64,000 nucleotides of DNA from Calliopum simillimum (Eukaryota > Arthropoda > Insecta > Diptera > Lauxaniidae): assembly GCA_951812925.1 (NCBI GenBank), contig OX638372.1, positions 71,131,407 through 71,195,406 of the forward strand, read 5' to 3'. Every line of letters starts with the position of its first letter. Position 1 is the stretch's first letter. The notes under the pieces were generated by a model. It did no database searches and had not been told where the DNA came from. It worked only from the letters and a program-made list of their open reading frames with translations. Positions 1 through 11,055 of this stretch are shown one piece after another. The translations under genes were made by a program, and so were the position numbers.

Positions 1-2241
1 ATCATTCCAGCTTTATTTTCCGTTCTTGAACAATGGCCGCATTCAATTTTACATGGACGACGGGAAAGTGCATCTGCATTTCCATGCTGGCTTCCTTTGC
101 GATGTTCTATGGTGAAATCATAGCTCTGCAAGCGTTCTATCCACCGTGCGATTTGGCCTTCAGGATCCTTGAATTGAAGTAGCCACCTTAATGCCGCATG
201 GTCTGTCCTTAGGAGAAAGTGCTGTCCATACAAGTACTAATGGAAGTGTTTCACGCATTCCATTACAGCCAGTAACTCTCTTCGAGTTACGCAATAGTTC
301 TTCTCAGGTTTCGACAGAATTTTGCTGAAATATGCGACGACTTTTTCTTTTCCATTGATGACTTGGGACAAAACTCCTCCAATACCATAGCCACTCGCAT
401 CGGTGTCCAATATAAATTTTTCACCTGGCATTGGATACGCGAGTACTGGTGCTGTAGACAATAATTCTTTCAGCTTTTGGAATGCAGTTTCCTGTGTGCT
501 ACTCCATTCGAATTTCCGATTCTTCTGTGTCAGCTCATGTAGACTGCCTGCGACGTTTGCAAAACCAGGAACAAAACGTCTGTAGTAAGTGCATAGGCCC
601 AGAAAACTTCGCAGCTCATGAAGATTAGATGGTCGTGGCCAATTTTTGACAGCTTTTATTTTATCCTCATCTGTGTGTATACCTTGTGTCCCAGATATTT
701 GACTTCACGCTGGAAAAGTGAGCACTTTTTCGCACTTAATTTTAGTCCAGCTGCCTCCAAGCGCTCAAATACTTCCTCCAGATTTTTCAAGTGGTCATCA
801 AAATCTTTTCCCATGATGATTATGTCATCGAGATACACTAAACAGGTCCTCCAATGTAGTCCTTTGAGAACTCGTTCCATTAATCGCTCGAACGTAGCTG
901 GAGCGTTACAAAGACCAAACGGCATGACGGTAAACTGCCACAGACCATTCCCAATACTAAAGGCAGTTTTCTTTTTGTCTTTGTCATCTATTTCCACCTG
1001 CCAATATCCACTTTGTAAGTCCAGGGTGGAAAACCATGTTGCTCCAGATAACGTATCCAGTGTATCATCGATCCTGGGTAACGGGTAGCTGTCTTTTTTG
1101 GTGACGTCATTCAATTTCCTGTAATCCACACAGAATCGCATACTTCCGTCCTTTTTCTTGACAAGTACGACTGGTGAACTCCACGGGCTTTCCGATGGTG
1201 TAATGACATTCTCTTGTGCCATTTCTTCTATAAGGCCCGTCACTTCTTCTCTCTTAGCGAGTGCTAGCCTCCTTGGAGGTTGACGAATTGGTTGAAAATT
1301 ACCTGTATCAATGCGATGTTTAACCACTGATGTTCGGCCATTATTTTCTCCTTTGGACGCAAATATCCGCCAATGCTTTTGCAGAAACTTTTTTGCTTTA
1401 TTTTTGTTCTGGGCAGACAACTCCTTCGTCCATTCTTTCGTCAATACTTCCAAGGCCGATCTTTTTGTTAAAGTTGCACCTTTTGTGTCCTGCTGGTCAT
1501 TTTCACAATTTATAACAGCCGTAACTTTCTCACAATGCGCTATTACTTCACCTTTTTGCATCCATTTCGGCTGATTTGTTGGATTCAAAATTCGTACCGG
1601 TATTTTGCTGTCCACTCTTTGTTTTACTAGGGTCTTTCCAACAATCAGGTCTTTCTTTACGTTTTTCTTATCTGCTTCCACTAACCACAGATGGCTTGTC
1701 CCACAGTCTTCACTTGTTGTAGCCCAAATAATTTCTTCGGTGTTGGGTTCAATTCGACAGCGCTCACTTATGTAGATTCTTGCGATTTTTAAATTTTGTC
1801 CACAGCCAATGTCCAAAGGCAGCTCCACATTGGCATACCTTAACGCCTTTGTCTTAAGGTCCAAAGTGAACCCGTGTCGAATCATGAAGTCCACGCCAAT
1901 AATAACCTCATCGGTGATGTTTGCAACAATAAAATCATGTTCCACACTTTTTTTGCCGATACAAATATTCGCTGTCACTTTTCCTACTATTTGCGCAATT
2001 TCTCCTGTCGCTGTTCTCAATTGGATCCCATTTAACGGCGTAACTCTTCGTCTATCAAATAAATCACTCCTCACAATTGAATGCGATGCGCCCGTATCCA
2101 AAGTCAGCTCACATGTTCTTTCGTTGATTTTTCCACCGATGGTAAGGCTGTTGGAATTCCGGCAGAGCTCGGAAACTAAGACTATGGGGCAATCATAAGT
2201 GGGAGTCAGCTCATGCCCCGCTGTACTGACTCTCTTTAGTT
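1..2241 (-). pseudogene. pol: Ty3/Gypsy pol (protease, reverse transcriptase, RNase H), broken and cut by the window edge
   Basis: Minus-strand pol of a Gypsy-type LTR retrotransposon; it would make the protease, reverse transcriptase and RNase H that copy the element's RNA. In order: the aspartic protease DTGA site near 2098-2087, the RT core with the catalytic YLDD near 840-820, then RNase H starting near 460 (TDASGYGIG and the following YFS..LS..E..Y stretch). It is damaged. A frameshift near 680, just after the LGHKV motif, moves the rest into another frame. A TAG at 237-239 interrupts RNase H, with recognisable RNase H continuing to position 1 (LRTDHAALRWLL). Integrase and the 3' LTR lie left of the window. 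The pol frame is in -1 phase to gag and opens at the slippery site 2239-2245. Family assignment is firm; this copy cannot make an intact polyprotein. Confidence 0.93.
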
Positions 2242-3720
2242 TAACAACTGCTCTTCGTTACCATTTTCGCCATCGTTCACCCTATTTTCAATTTTTCTTC
2301 TTGGTGAACGTGATGCAGCTCGTTTGCGACGTGATCGGCAGTCTCGTGCCATGTGTCCCTGCTTACCACAATTATAGCACTTTCCGCTGAAGCTACTGCT
2401 GGCAAACGATGAATTTTTAATTTCAGCCTCCACCTCCATCCGACGAGTTTTCAATGTTGGGCGGCATGTCAATGCAATCGTCTCTTGAGTGAGGGCAACC
2501 GTTACTGTTTCATTAAATGTTGCCTTCGGGCTCCTCATTGTCTCGCGTTTTGTCTCAGAGTCCCGTATGCCGTCAATAAACGCCTCTATTTTGAATTTTT
2601 CAGCTACGACACTTAACTCGTCAGGATAGGAAAGGTGTGCCAATCTTTCAATATCCGCAGCGTACTCCTGCAAGGACTCACCAGATTTCTGGATACGACT
2701 TTTCAACTCCAGTCTGTGAATCTGTTTCATGTGGTCACTGCCATATTTTCGCTGTGAGACATCCATCACCGCCTTGTAATTTTTCTGCTCCGGCACTGGA
2801 ACCGTTTGCAATACTTCTGCAGCTGCGCCTTTCAAAGCGACGATAAGCGCTGCTGCTGCGCTATCGTTATCCCAAAGGTTATGAGTGGATGTTGTTTCGA
2901 ATTGGAGCTTGAAAACACTGAATGGCGTTGTTCCATCGTATGTGGGCGCCTTAAGCCTTACTGCGCTGATTTCTCTCATCTTTTGCGTTGATGGTTCGTT
3001 TATTTCCAACTGTTGAATCCTTTTATTAACTTTTTCAAGATTATTTTCAACTTTTTCTTTGAAGGATTCAACGTCATCTCGTAACTCAGTCACTTTTACA
3101 TCGAGGCCACTTACTATTTTTCCAACATCCGTACGAACAGCCTCCATATTTTGATTCAATGTGTGCATCTGCGTCGCGTTCTGACTTAAGCTCTGGTCAA
3201 TTTCTTCCCGAACCGCCTGGATATTTTTATTCGTCTGCAGCGCGTTCTGACTTAAGCTCTGATCAATTTCTTCCCGAACCGCCTGGATATTTTTATTCGT
3301 CTGCAGCGCGTTCTGACTTAAGCTCTGATTAATTTCTTCCCGAACCGCCTGGATATTTTTATTCGTCTGTAGCGCGTTCTGGCTTAACCTCTGATCAATC
3401 TGCAGTGCATTTTGACTTGTTTCTTCGCGAACCGCCTGGATATTTTTGTTTATTGTCTGCGTCATCGCCATTAACATTTGCTCGAACTTTGACATATCCA
3501 CAACTTCACCACTTGCCGCTGGTCCAGAAGCTTCCTCCACTTTCGATGTATCTTCTGTTAAACTATGTGCAAAGTCAAACTCATCAATATCCACACCATC
3601 TTCTTCAAAAGCATTCCGCAATCGCTGCTGCAGTTCCACCTTTCTGCCAGCCGTTTGTAAATTCCGCTTTTCCAACTCGCTTTTAAGTTGGCCAATGATT
3701 AAATCTTCAAACTTAACCAT
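2236..3720 (-). CDS. gag: Ty3/Gypsy Gag with SAP domain, 22-residue coiled-coil repeats and CCHC zinc knuckle
   Basis: Open reading frame of 494 codons, structural Gag of the Gypsy element. It starts at the first ATG (3720-3718), about 50 bases past the primer site; reading upstream of that meets no other ATG. N-terminal residues about 6-40 resemble a SAP DNA-binding helix pair (LKSELEKRNLQTAGRK). Residues about 85-200 hold four near-identical 22-residue units built on NKNIQAVREE...SQNALQT, encoded by 66-bp DNA repeats at about 3178-3440, predicted coiled coil. A retrotransposon Gag-like helical region follows (about 265-400). Near the C-terminus is a zinc knuckle CYNCGKQGHMARDC and a basic tail. 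Gag would package the element RNA in cytoplasmic particles. No internal stop is seen, unlike the downstream pol. SAP at the Gag N-terminus is unusual and may aid chromatin or nucleic-acid binding (inference). Confidence 0.9.
   Translation of the reverse strand: MVKFEDLIIGQLKSELEKRNLQTAGRKVELQQRLRNAFEEDGVDIDEFDFAHSLTEDTSKVEEASGPAASGEVVDMSKFEQMLMAMTQTINKNIQAVREETSQNALQIDQRLSQNALQTNKNIQAVREEINQSLSQNALQTNKNIQAVREEIDQSLSQNALQTNKNIQAVREEIDQSLSQNATQMHTLNQNMEAVRTDVGKIVSGLDVKVTELRDDVESFKEKVENNLEKVNKRIQQLEINEPSTQKMREISAVRLKAPTYDGTTPFSVFKLQFETTSTHNLWDNDSAAAALIVALKGAAAEVLQTVPVPEQKNYKAVMDVSQRKYGSDHMKQIHRLELKSRIQKSGESLQEYAADIERLAHLSYPDELSVVAEKFKIEAFIDGIRDSETKRETMRSPKATFNETVTVALTQETIALTCRPTLKTRRMEVEAEIKNSSFASSSFSGKCYNCGKQGHMARDCRSRRKRAASRSPRRKIENRVNDGENGNEEQLLN
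2239..2245 (-). promoter_or_regulatory. Candidate -1 ribosomal frameshift site between gag and pol
   Basis: On the minus strand the heptamer GTTAAAC directly precedes the gag stop TAA (2238-2236). Reading is G TTA AAC in the gag frame; a -1 slip puts the ribosome into exactly the frame that runs on into the protease. GTTAAAC is one of the known functional X-XXY-YYZ variants. I did not test for a downstream pseudoknot. Confidence 0.7.
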
Positions 3721-3770
3721 TTTATTATTTTTATTTTTTTTTTTTATTGATTGCAAATTCTTTTTACACA

Positions 3771-3788
3771 ATCCCACTTCTGACACCA
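3771..3788 (-). other. Primer binding site of the Gypsy element
   Basis: Minus strand begins TGGTGTCAGAAGTGGGAT immediately inside the LTR, the standard position for a tRNA primer site. The sequence looks like the complement of a tRNA-Leu 3' end (from memory, not checked). Confidence 0.7.
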
Positions 3789-4210
3789 ATTAATACGAAA
3801 TTTCCTGTCTCTATGACAATAATTTCAATCTCTTACTGTTTTCTGAGTTCGATCACTGGATTGTGTAGCAATCAAAAACACACACTTTATTTAGCTATAA
3901 AATGGTTTATTTAAATCACAAATGTTTATTTTCACACGGTACAATTGTTTATTTCACTATTTATTACATTCAAAATCTGATATTACAATTAGCACTTTAT
4001 TTACTTTCACTGGCACTGTGTGTACAACTCTTTCACTTTATCGCTTAAAATCAACTGTGTTGCAACTCTCATGAACAGCTCCTTTTATACCCAAATGAAC
4101 GTTCTAGAATTGCACTAGCGAAACATCTGGCAACATCTCGTTGATTCTTTCGGCTAATAGTTTCCTGACAAAGCTTGGCATCACTGTCAAGTACTCTTGT
4201 GACGTCACTG
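3789..4210 (-). mobile_element. 5' LTR of the Gypsy element (approximate outer end)
   Basis: About 420 bp between the primer site and the point where the flanking repeat begins. On the minus strand it would read AGTGACGTC...GTATTAAT, the AGT...AT type of end common in Gypsy elements. A TATA-like box (ATAAAAGG) lies near 4083-4091 and an AATAAA-type signal near 3885. The matching 3' LTR is outside the window, so the outer end is a judgement from terminal sequence only. Confidence 0.65.
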
Positions 4211-4265
4211 GTTTTATCTCGAAATGGCGTGAAGTTTCTTTACATGTGTTTCACTTTTCGTCACA

Positions 4266-4620
4266 ATATGTTTCGGCTACTTCCACATACATATTTATAT
4301 ATTTTCATATTGTTAATTGTAGCTAGCGTAGCATGTCTCAAAACCAGAGTGTGTTACCAACTAACAATTTGGCAGTTTTTCACAACAGACGGCGCTAGTG
4401 AGCCTTATGATTTATGCATAATGGCGATCCTGCTCAGAGAGTTTACTCGTGACCTATAGCACAATCGCTTAAGCACCGCGTTCTCTTTCATTAGAAAACC
4501 GGAGTCACGGGTTCGAGTACGGTTTCTGGCAAGATTTAACTAAAACTGATCTGACGAGGCTATATTAATGTTTATATATGAAAATATATAAATATGTATG
4601 TGGAAGTAGCCGAAACATAT
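4266..4620. repeat. Perfect 45-bp inverted repeat enclosing a tRNA-like segment
   Basis: Positions 4266-4310 and 4576-4620 are exact reverse complements (45 of 45 by eye) with 265 bp between. The enclosed DNA carries the tRNA-like promoter boxes described for 4313-4721. Only the right-hand arm recurs in the second copy at 11.5-11.95 kb, so the left arm was added or the second copy lost it. Confidence 0.8.
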
Positions 4621-4721
4621 GTAATCAATTTCCATGTTAACACTTGCTTTCGTCTGTTGTTGAAAAATTGCAAAAATGACTGTTTAATTAGTTTAATATA
4701 AAATTATCATACTTCAATTTA
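4313..4721 (+). repeat. tRNA-derived SINE-like repeat, copy 1
   Basis: A 409-bp segment repeated almost identically at 11543-11951. It contains an A-box-like stretch (TAGCACAATCGC, 4457-4468) and a good B box (GGGTTCGAGTAC, 4509-4520), the internal pol III promoter arrangement of tRNA genes and SINEs. Its last part (about 4671-4705, TTGCAAAAATGACTG...) recurs in reverse in each 5-kb unit (about 21545-21580), as expected for an interspersed repeat. It does not fold convincingly as a functional tRNA. Confidence 0.6.
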
Positions 4722-4813
4722 GAAAAAGCGCGTTGGTACTTTCATTAGTACTATACAAGCAATAAAAAAACAGTCAATAAACTAACTTCATAATTTATCT
4801 AGGGGAACCTGCC

Positions 4814-5253
4814 TGTTGCCGCCGTTTAAAGTTTAGCTAAGAAGTGAAGATCCAATTTTTATTCTTTTCTTTTTTATTATACATAAGTATATACATACAT
4901 ACATTAGTACATGTTAACGCATTCTTATTGAATTCTTATGCATTTATGTTTCCATATATACATATGTATCATTTAACTGTTCTTGCCCGCTACTTGAATT
5001 TTAGTTGGTAAAAATTTGACATTGTAATGAATTTAAAGTCAGTAGTTAATTTGTCATAGCGGTTAAAACACGAAATAATTTTAAAGCTCGCGCTTTCGAT
5101 CTTTTATAAGTCTCGCGCTTGCATTTTTTTATAAGACTCGTGCTTTTGATATTTTGTAAACTCGAATATTTTATATTTAATAAATAGGAATAGAAAATAG
5201 CGTGCTATTGAAGATTTTGTTTTTATTTAACCGCAAGACTGCGACAATTAACA
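4814..5253 (+). repeat. 5' LTR of the BEL/Pao element
   Basis: 440 bp, TG...CA, matching 11033-11472 with a single difference. Flanked on the left by target copy ctgcc. Confidence 0.95.
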
Positions 5254-5330
5254 ATTCTTTAAAATTATTTCTTCGGAAATTCTTTAAAATTATTTCTTCG
5301 GAAATTCTTTAAAATTATTTCTTCGGAAAT
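5253..5330 (+). repeat. Three tandem copies of a 25-bp sequence directly after the 5' LTR
   Basis: Three copies of AATTCTTTAAAATTATTTCT plus TCGGA start at 5253, 5278 and 5303, followed by a degenerate fourth. They occupy the place where a tRNA primer site is normally found, and no TGG-type primer site is visible here. Confidence 0.85.
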
Positions 5331-5562
5331 TATTAAAATTATTTTCTCTCGGAAAATATTTTTTTGTTAAACTACTTCTTGCAATTTCGGCCACGATTTT
5401 TATTGCAAGTTTTCATACGCGCGAAAATACTTAAGTCAGTACGTCGCGTATTAAATTCGCTTATATCACGTGCGTAAGATTCGATCGGCCATTTCGTTAA
5501 TTCCTTGTCATACCGCGCAAATTGTATAAGCCGCAATATTTCGACTGGAATCAACAACTAAC

Positions 5563-8500
5563 ATGGGCAACAAGAAGAATCATTGTGTAAAATGTGTACG
5601 TCCAGATAATAGGGATATGGTACAGTGTGACCGTTGTGACAACTGGTTTCATTTCGTGTGCGTCGGAGTGGACAGCAGCATAGCTAATCGCAGTTGGAGC
5701 TGCGAACTATGCAACCACGTTTTGAGCGAGACACTAACAACAAATGAAAGCAGGGCACAGGCATTGTCCCAATCATCACCAATAACGGGAGTATCGGAGG
5801 CAACACCGCCACAGCAAGGAGCAACAACAACAACGTATGCATTCAATCCCTTATCGACTGCGACGACACATCACGCGATAGCAACAACAACAAGCAGAAT
5901 CTTCAATCCTACTTCACATGTCTTCGTAACGGCAGGTGTACCAGCGCCAACGATGACGTCATCGGTACCAACTTCGATTAGTTTTGCGTCAGCCAATCTA
6001 AATAATTTCATGACATTCCCTCAATCAGGCATCACTGCGTCTCTTAAATGTCAAAATAATTTCGCTGCAACTTCGTCTTTGACAAATATTCAACAGTCGC
6101 AAGCCATGCAGACGTCGCAACTAAAAAATATGCAAATACAGCGATTGGAGGAGGAAATGAAGCTGCAACAACATTTTATTGAATCAAAATATAAAATATT
6201 AGCACAGGGTGAAGAAACGTCTTCGTTGTGCCCGCAAGCCACCATGTTTGCTAATTCGCCAACGGCAGCGCAGTTAGCTGCACGACAAGTCATCCCCAAA
6301 AGGCTACCAATATTTAATGGCGACCCAGAAGAATGGCCATTATTCATTAGCAGTTTCGAAAACAGCACTGCTACTGCTGGTTTCACGAATGCAGAAAATT
6401 TAGTCAGACTGCAGGACGCTCTAAAGGGCAGAGCACGTGAAATGGTAAGAAGCAAATTATGCTTACCAGATATGGTACCTCAGATTATTTCCACGCTGCG
6501 AATGCATTTTGGAAGCCCAGAGCACATTTTGGAACGTGTGATAAGCAAAGCGAAAAATATGCCGGCGATTAAGGATAAATTAGAAATGCTTATCGACTTT
6601 TCGCTTAGTGTACAAAACATATGTGCAACTATGGAAAGCTGTCAAATGCATGCACACATGCACAATCCACTTTTGGTGAAAGAATTAGTTGAAAAATTAC
6701 CAAACAACCACAAATTAAACTGGGCAATGCATCCAAAAGACGAACTGGTGCCCATCGTGAAAACGTTTAGTGACTGGCTGCACAAATACGCAGAAGCAGC
6801 AAGCACTTTGGTGTCGCTGGCCCCAAATAAAAGCAACGCGTCTATAAATTTCCATATGGAGTCGGAAAATGAAGTCTATGCAGAGCACCCAAAATGCAAT
6901 GTTTGCAGAAGCCAAAATCACACAGTGGAGAAATGCAAAGTGTTCCAAAATGCATCTTTAAGCCGTAGATGGGATTTTGTACATCAAAAGCATCTATGCC
7001 GTCAATGCCTTAGCGTACATCGTCGCAAATGCTCCAGCAACAAAATATGTGGAATCGATGGATGCGAAGCCAAACATCATCGAATGCTGCATAAAAGTAA
7101 GGTGGAAGTTATCAACAAAACCGTGAGTAGCAACAAAACTGTTCCTGAAAACGCTGAAGTAAACGCCCACTGTAACAGAAATGGTGTTACACATTCATAT
7201 TTTCGAATCGTGCCTGTGAATATTCATGCAAGGAATAAAATAATTAAAACTTTTGCACTTTTAGATGAAGGTTCCACGGTGACTCTCATAGAAAAAGGTA
7301 CATTTGACGAGCTAGGTCTGCAAGGTGAGCTGGATCCAATATGCTTGAAATGGACTGGCAATACCACTCGTATGGAGGATGACTCATTTCGCGCCACGAT
7401 CGAAATTTCAAACGTCACAAATGAGAAATTCAAGCTCAAAGATGTACACACAGTCGAAAGTCTTGACCTTTCATCGCAATCGATTGATGCTGTTGACGTC
7501 ATCAAAAAGTACCCACATCTGAAAGGTGTGCCACTTCCGTCGTACCATAACGCGAAGCCGAAAATTTTAATAGGCTTAAATAATTGGACGCTAGCGGTAC
7601 CACACAAAATCAAAGAGGGAAAAACAAGTGATCCAATAGCATCAAAGTGTCGATTAGGCTGGGCCTTGCAAGGTTGTGCATCGAAAAACGCAGGCGAATG
7701 TCAACTGAATTTTCATATGTGTGATTGTCAAGCAAAAGACACACAGCTACATGAAGATGTAAAGCAATTTTTTAATTTGGAGCATCCTAAGCCAAAACAA
7801 CTTCTTTCTGCAGACGATAACCGAGCTATGCAACTTCTCAAAGAGACCTGCAATAAGAACGAAGATCGCTACGAAATCGGATTGCTATGGCGCACCGATA
7901 ATGTTAAGCTGCCGGAAAGTTATTCACATGCTTTTCATCGATTTATGTGTTTACATAAAAAATTACTCAAGGAACCTAGCTTAAAAACAACGATTCAAAC
8001 TCAAATTGAAAACCTCATCGCCAAAGGCTATGCTCGTAAGTTAACAACAGAAGAAGCAGCGATTTCAAACGAAAAGGCTTGGTACTTGCCAATTTTCATT
8101 GTCAATAACCCAAACAAACCCGGAAAGCCTCGCCTTGTGTGGGACGCCGCTGCCAAATCAAATGGAGTAGCACTTAATGATTTTTTACTGAGTGGCCCTG
8201 ACTTACTAAATTCGCTGGTGGAAGTTTTACTTGCTTTTAGAGTAGGCAAGGTGGGAGTGTGTGGGGATATCGCAGAGATGTTCCACAGAATAAACGTAAG
8301 AGAAAGCGATATGCACGCTCAGCGTTTTCTGTGGCTAGACACCAATGACGACGTGCATAAACCTAGCATTTACGTCATGCGCGCACTCACTTTTGGTATT
8401 TGCTGTGCACCGTGTATTGCTCACTTTATACGCAATAAAAATGCTGAACAGTTTGAAAACAAATTTCCCCGTGCTGTCGAGGCTATCCGCAAATATCACT

Positions 8501-11055
8501 ATGTAGATGACTTCATCGACAGCGCTGATGATGACGCAGCTGCAGTACAGTTGGCGACACAAGTGAAGCAGATTCATGCAGCAGCCGGTTCTAATGTACG
8601 AAACTGGTCACCGAATTCAAAAGATGTTTTGAACCACCTCGAAACAGATGCTGAAACTGGTCAAGGGGCCCGTGAGTGGGGCTCCACTACCAAAATTTTA
8701 GGTATGTTTTGGGATCCCGTTAACGATCAATTTAGATACATTTTCAGATTTGTGCGCTTACGTCGTGACGTAATTCAAGAATCAATCGTGCCCACCAAGC
8801 GAGAGATCCTGCAGGTATTGATGTCGATATACGACCCTTTGGGCTTCGTTTCATGTTACACAATCGGCCTCAAAATCCTACTTCAAGAAGTTTGGCGCTC
8901 GGGCATAGGATGGGATGAGCCACACTCTGATGGTTTATATGAAAAATGGTGCAAATGGAAGGCAATAATAGCGGTTATTACCATTGTGCGCATACCAAGA
9001 TGCTACTCACCTGCTATTAAACTCGCAAAAGAAGTACAACTTCACACTTTTGTCGACGCTGGCGAAAATGGGTATGCCGCAGTATGCTACCTGCGCATCG
9101 TGTACGCTAATCCTATTGCTACCGCTCTTGTGGCCGCCAAATCTAAAGTTTCGCCACTCAAGCCACTTTCCATCCCAAGATTGGAGTTGCAGGCTGCAAT
9201 TATCGGCGTACGTTTGGCATCACAGGTGCTAAATGTTCAGCGTATTTGCACAACTTCATAATTTTACTGGACCGATTCTAAAACAACGCTAAGGTGGTTG
9301 CATTCGGATCCAAAATGTTTTCAACAATTTGTAATGCATCGAGTAGGCGAAATTCTCGAGAACACTGATGTAAATCAATGGAAATATACGCCATCAATGC
9401 TTAATCCAGCAGATCTAGCAACGAAAACGACCTCTCGCATTAAAGGTGAAAACTGGTTCACTGGACCAGATTTTTTGTTATCCAATAGCTGCGATTGGCC
9501 TCAATGCGAACCGATTGGAAAAGTCAACGATAACGACGCTGAGTTAAGGCATACCGTGCTTATTGTTCAAACATCAGAAATACGTTTACCCGATTTTGAG
9601 TACTTTTCGTGTTGGAAACGCCTTCAGCGAGCTGTCGCAACATTCATTTTATTCATCAAAAAGACGACCGCAGTCATCAAAAAGGTTCCAAAACCTGACT
9701 TCGTTACCACAGAGATGTATGACACCGCTCGCATATTTCTGCAAAAATATGCTCAGGCTGCAGAGTATAGCGAAGAAATTTACAATCTACAACGCGGTAA
9801 GCTTATTGAGAAAACAAGTAAACTAATTTCTCTTAACATCTACTTAGATGATAACAACATTTTAAGAAGCAAAGGCAGAGCTGAACACCTTAACAATCAT
9901 GGCGACGTAATTATATTACCTCAAAATCATCGCATCACATTTTTGATAGTGCGTTGGTTCCATGAGCGCCTACATCATCAGATGCACGAGACTGTTGTCA
10001 ATCGTATAAGAAGCCAATTCTATATTCCTCGCCTTCGAGTCCTGTATCGAAGCGTGCGTCAATCATGCCAAATTTGTAAAAATAACATTGCAGCACCTCA
10101 CGTGCCACAGATGGCACCACTGCCAGCAGCACGACTTGCAGCGTTTGAGAGGCCTTTTACATATACGGGCATCGATTACTTTGGCCCTCTTTTTGTATCA
10201 GTCGGACGACGTCGCGAGAAAAGGTGGGGCGTAATTTTTACATGCCTTACAGTTCGCGCAATTCATATAGAGCTTGCTCATAGTTTAGACGCAAGTTCTT
10301 GCATCATGGTAATACAAAATTTTATTTCGCGGCGTGGCTTGCCCCGCGAAATTTACTCAGATAATGGGACCAATTTCAAAGCCGCAGCAAAGATCCTCAG
10401 CGATCATATAAAATGGAAATTTAACCCACCAAGCTCACCACATATGGGCGGAGCATGGGAGAGGCTCATCAGGTCGATTAAGAAGGTACTATATAGTCTG
10501 TGTCCCTCAATGAATTTCAACGATGAAAGTCTCCGATGTGCACTCAGCGAAGTCGAGTTCACCATTAACGCTCGACCACTAACATTTGTCTCCGTTGAAT
10601 CGAACGACGACGAAGCAATTACGCCGAATCATCTATTAATCGGATCATCCGATGGTTTTAAGCCAATTTGTGACGATAAAGTAGATCTACGTCAACGATG
10701 GAACAAAACTCAAAAATTCGCTGACCAATTTTGGAACCGTTGGCTTAAAGACTATCTGCCAATTATATCTCGACGCAGCGAATGGTTCAACAAGCTACCT
10801 CCAATAAAAATTGGCGATGTTGTAGTAATAGTGGATTCTGACCTCCCACGCAACAGTTGGCTGAAAGGCGTTATAGTCGACACAATGCTTGCCAAAGATG
10901 GACAGGTTAGAATTGCTACAGTGAAGACACAAACGCGCATACTTCAACGACCCGTGGCAAAGTTAGCTGTTTTGGACGTCGGCGTTTCAGAAAGTAAACT
11001 CGCAGAAGTGGACTCATTTACGGGCGAGGGGATGTTGCCGCCGTTTAAAGTTTAG
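5563..11055 (+). pseudogene. gag-pol: BEL/Pao Gag-Pol polyprotein with one premature stop
   Basis: A single frame of about 1830 codons, broken only by TAA at 9259-9261, inside the RNase H region; the same frame resumes with FYWTDSKTTLRWL. Order: an N-terminal PHD-type zinc finger (C8, C11, C22, C25, H30, C33, C47, C50); a Gag-like region (IFNGDPEEWPLF, about residues 250-420); a CCHC-like knuckle (CNVCRSQNHTVEKC); an aspartic protease (LLDEGSTVTL, near residue 567); reverse transcriptase with YVDD at 980-983; RNase H; a zinc-binding H-H-C-C integrase N-domain (HERLHHQ...CQIC) and integrase core (GIDYFGP, YSDNGTNF, GGAWERL). The frame ends at a TAG inside the 3' LTR, just past a purine tract (about 11021-11032). 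The product would copy and insert the element. The lone stop suggests a very recently inactivated copy. Confidence 0.94.

Noticed and set aside
656..3793. Plus-strand frames over the Gypsy element (618-1088, 3446-3793 and others)
   Set aside because: Antisense shadows of gag and pol without domain features.
4440..4530. A functional tRNA gene
   Set aside because: A and B boxes are present, but I could not draw a proper acceptor stem or anticodon arm; the segment is repeated with flanks, so a SINE-like repeat is more likely.
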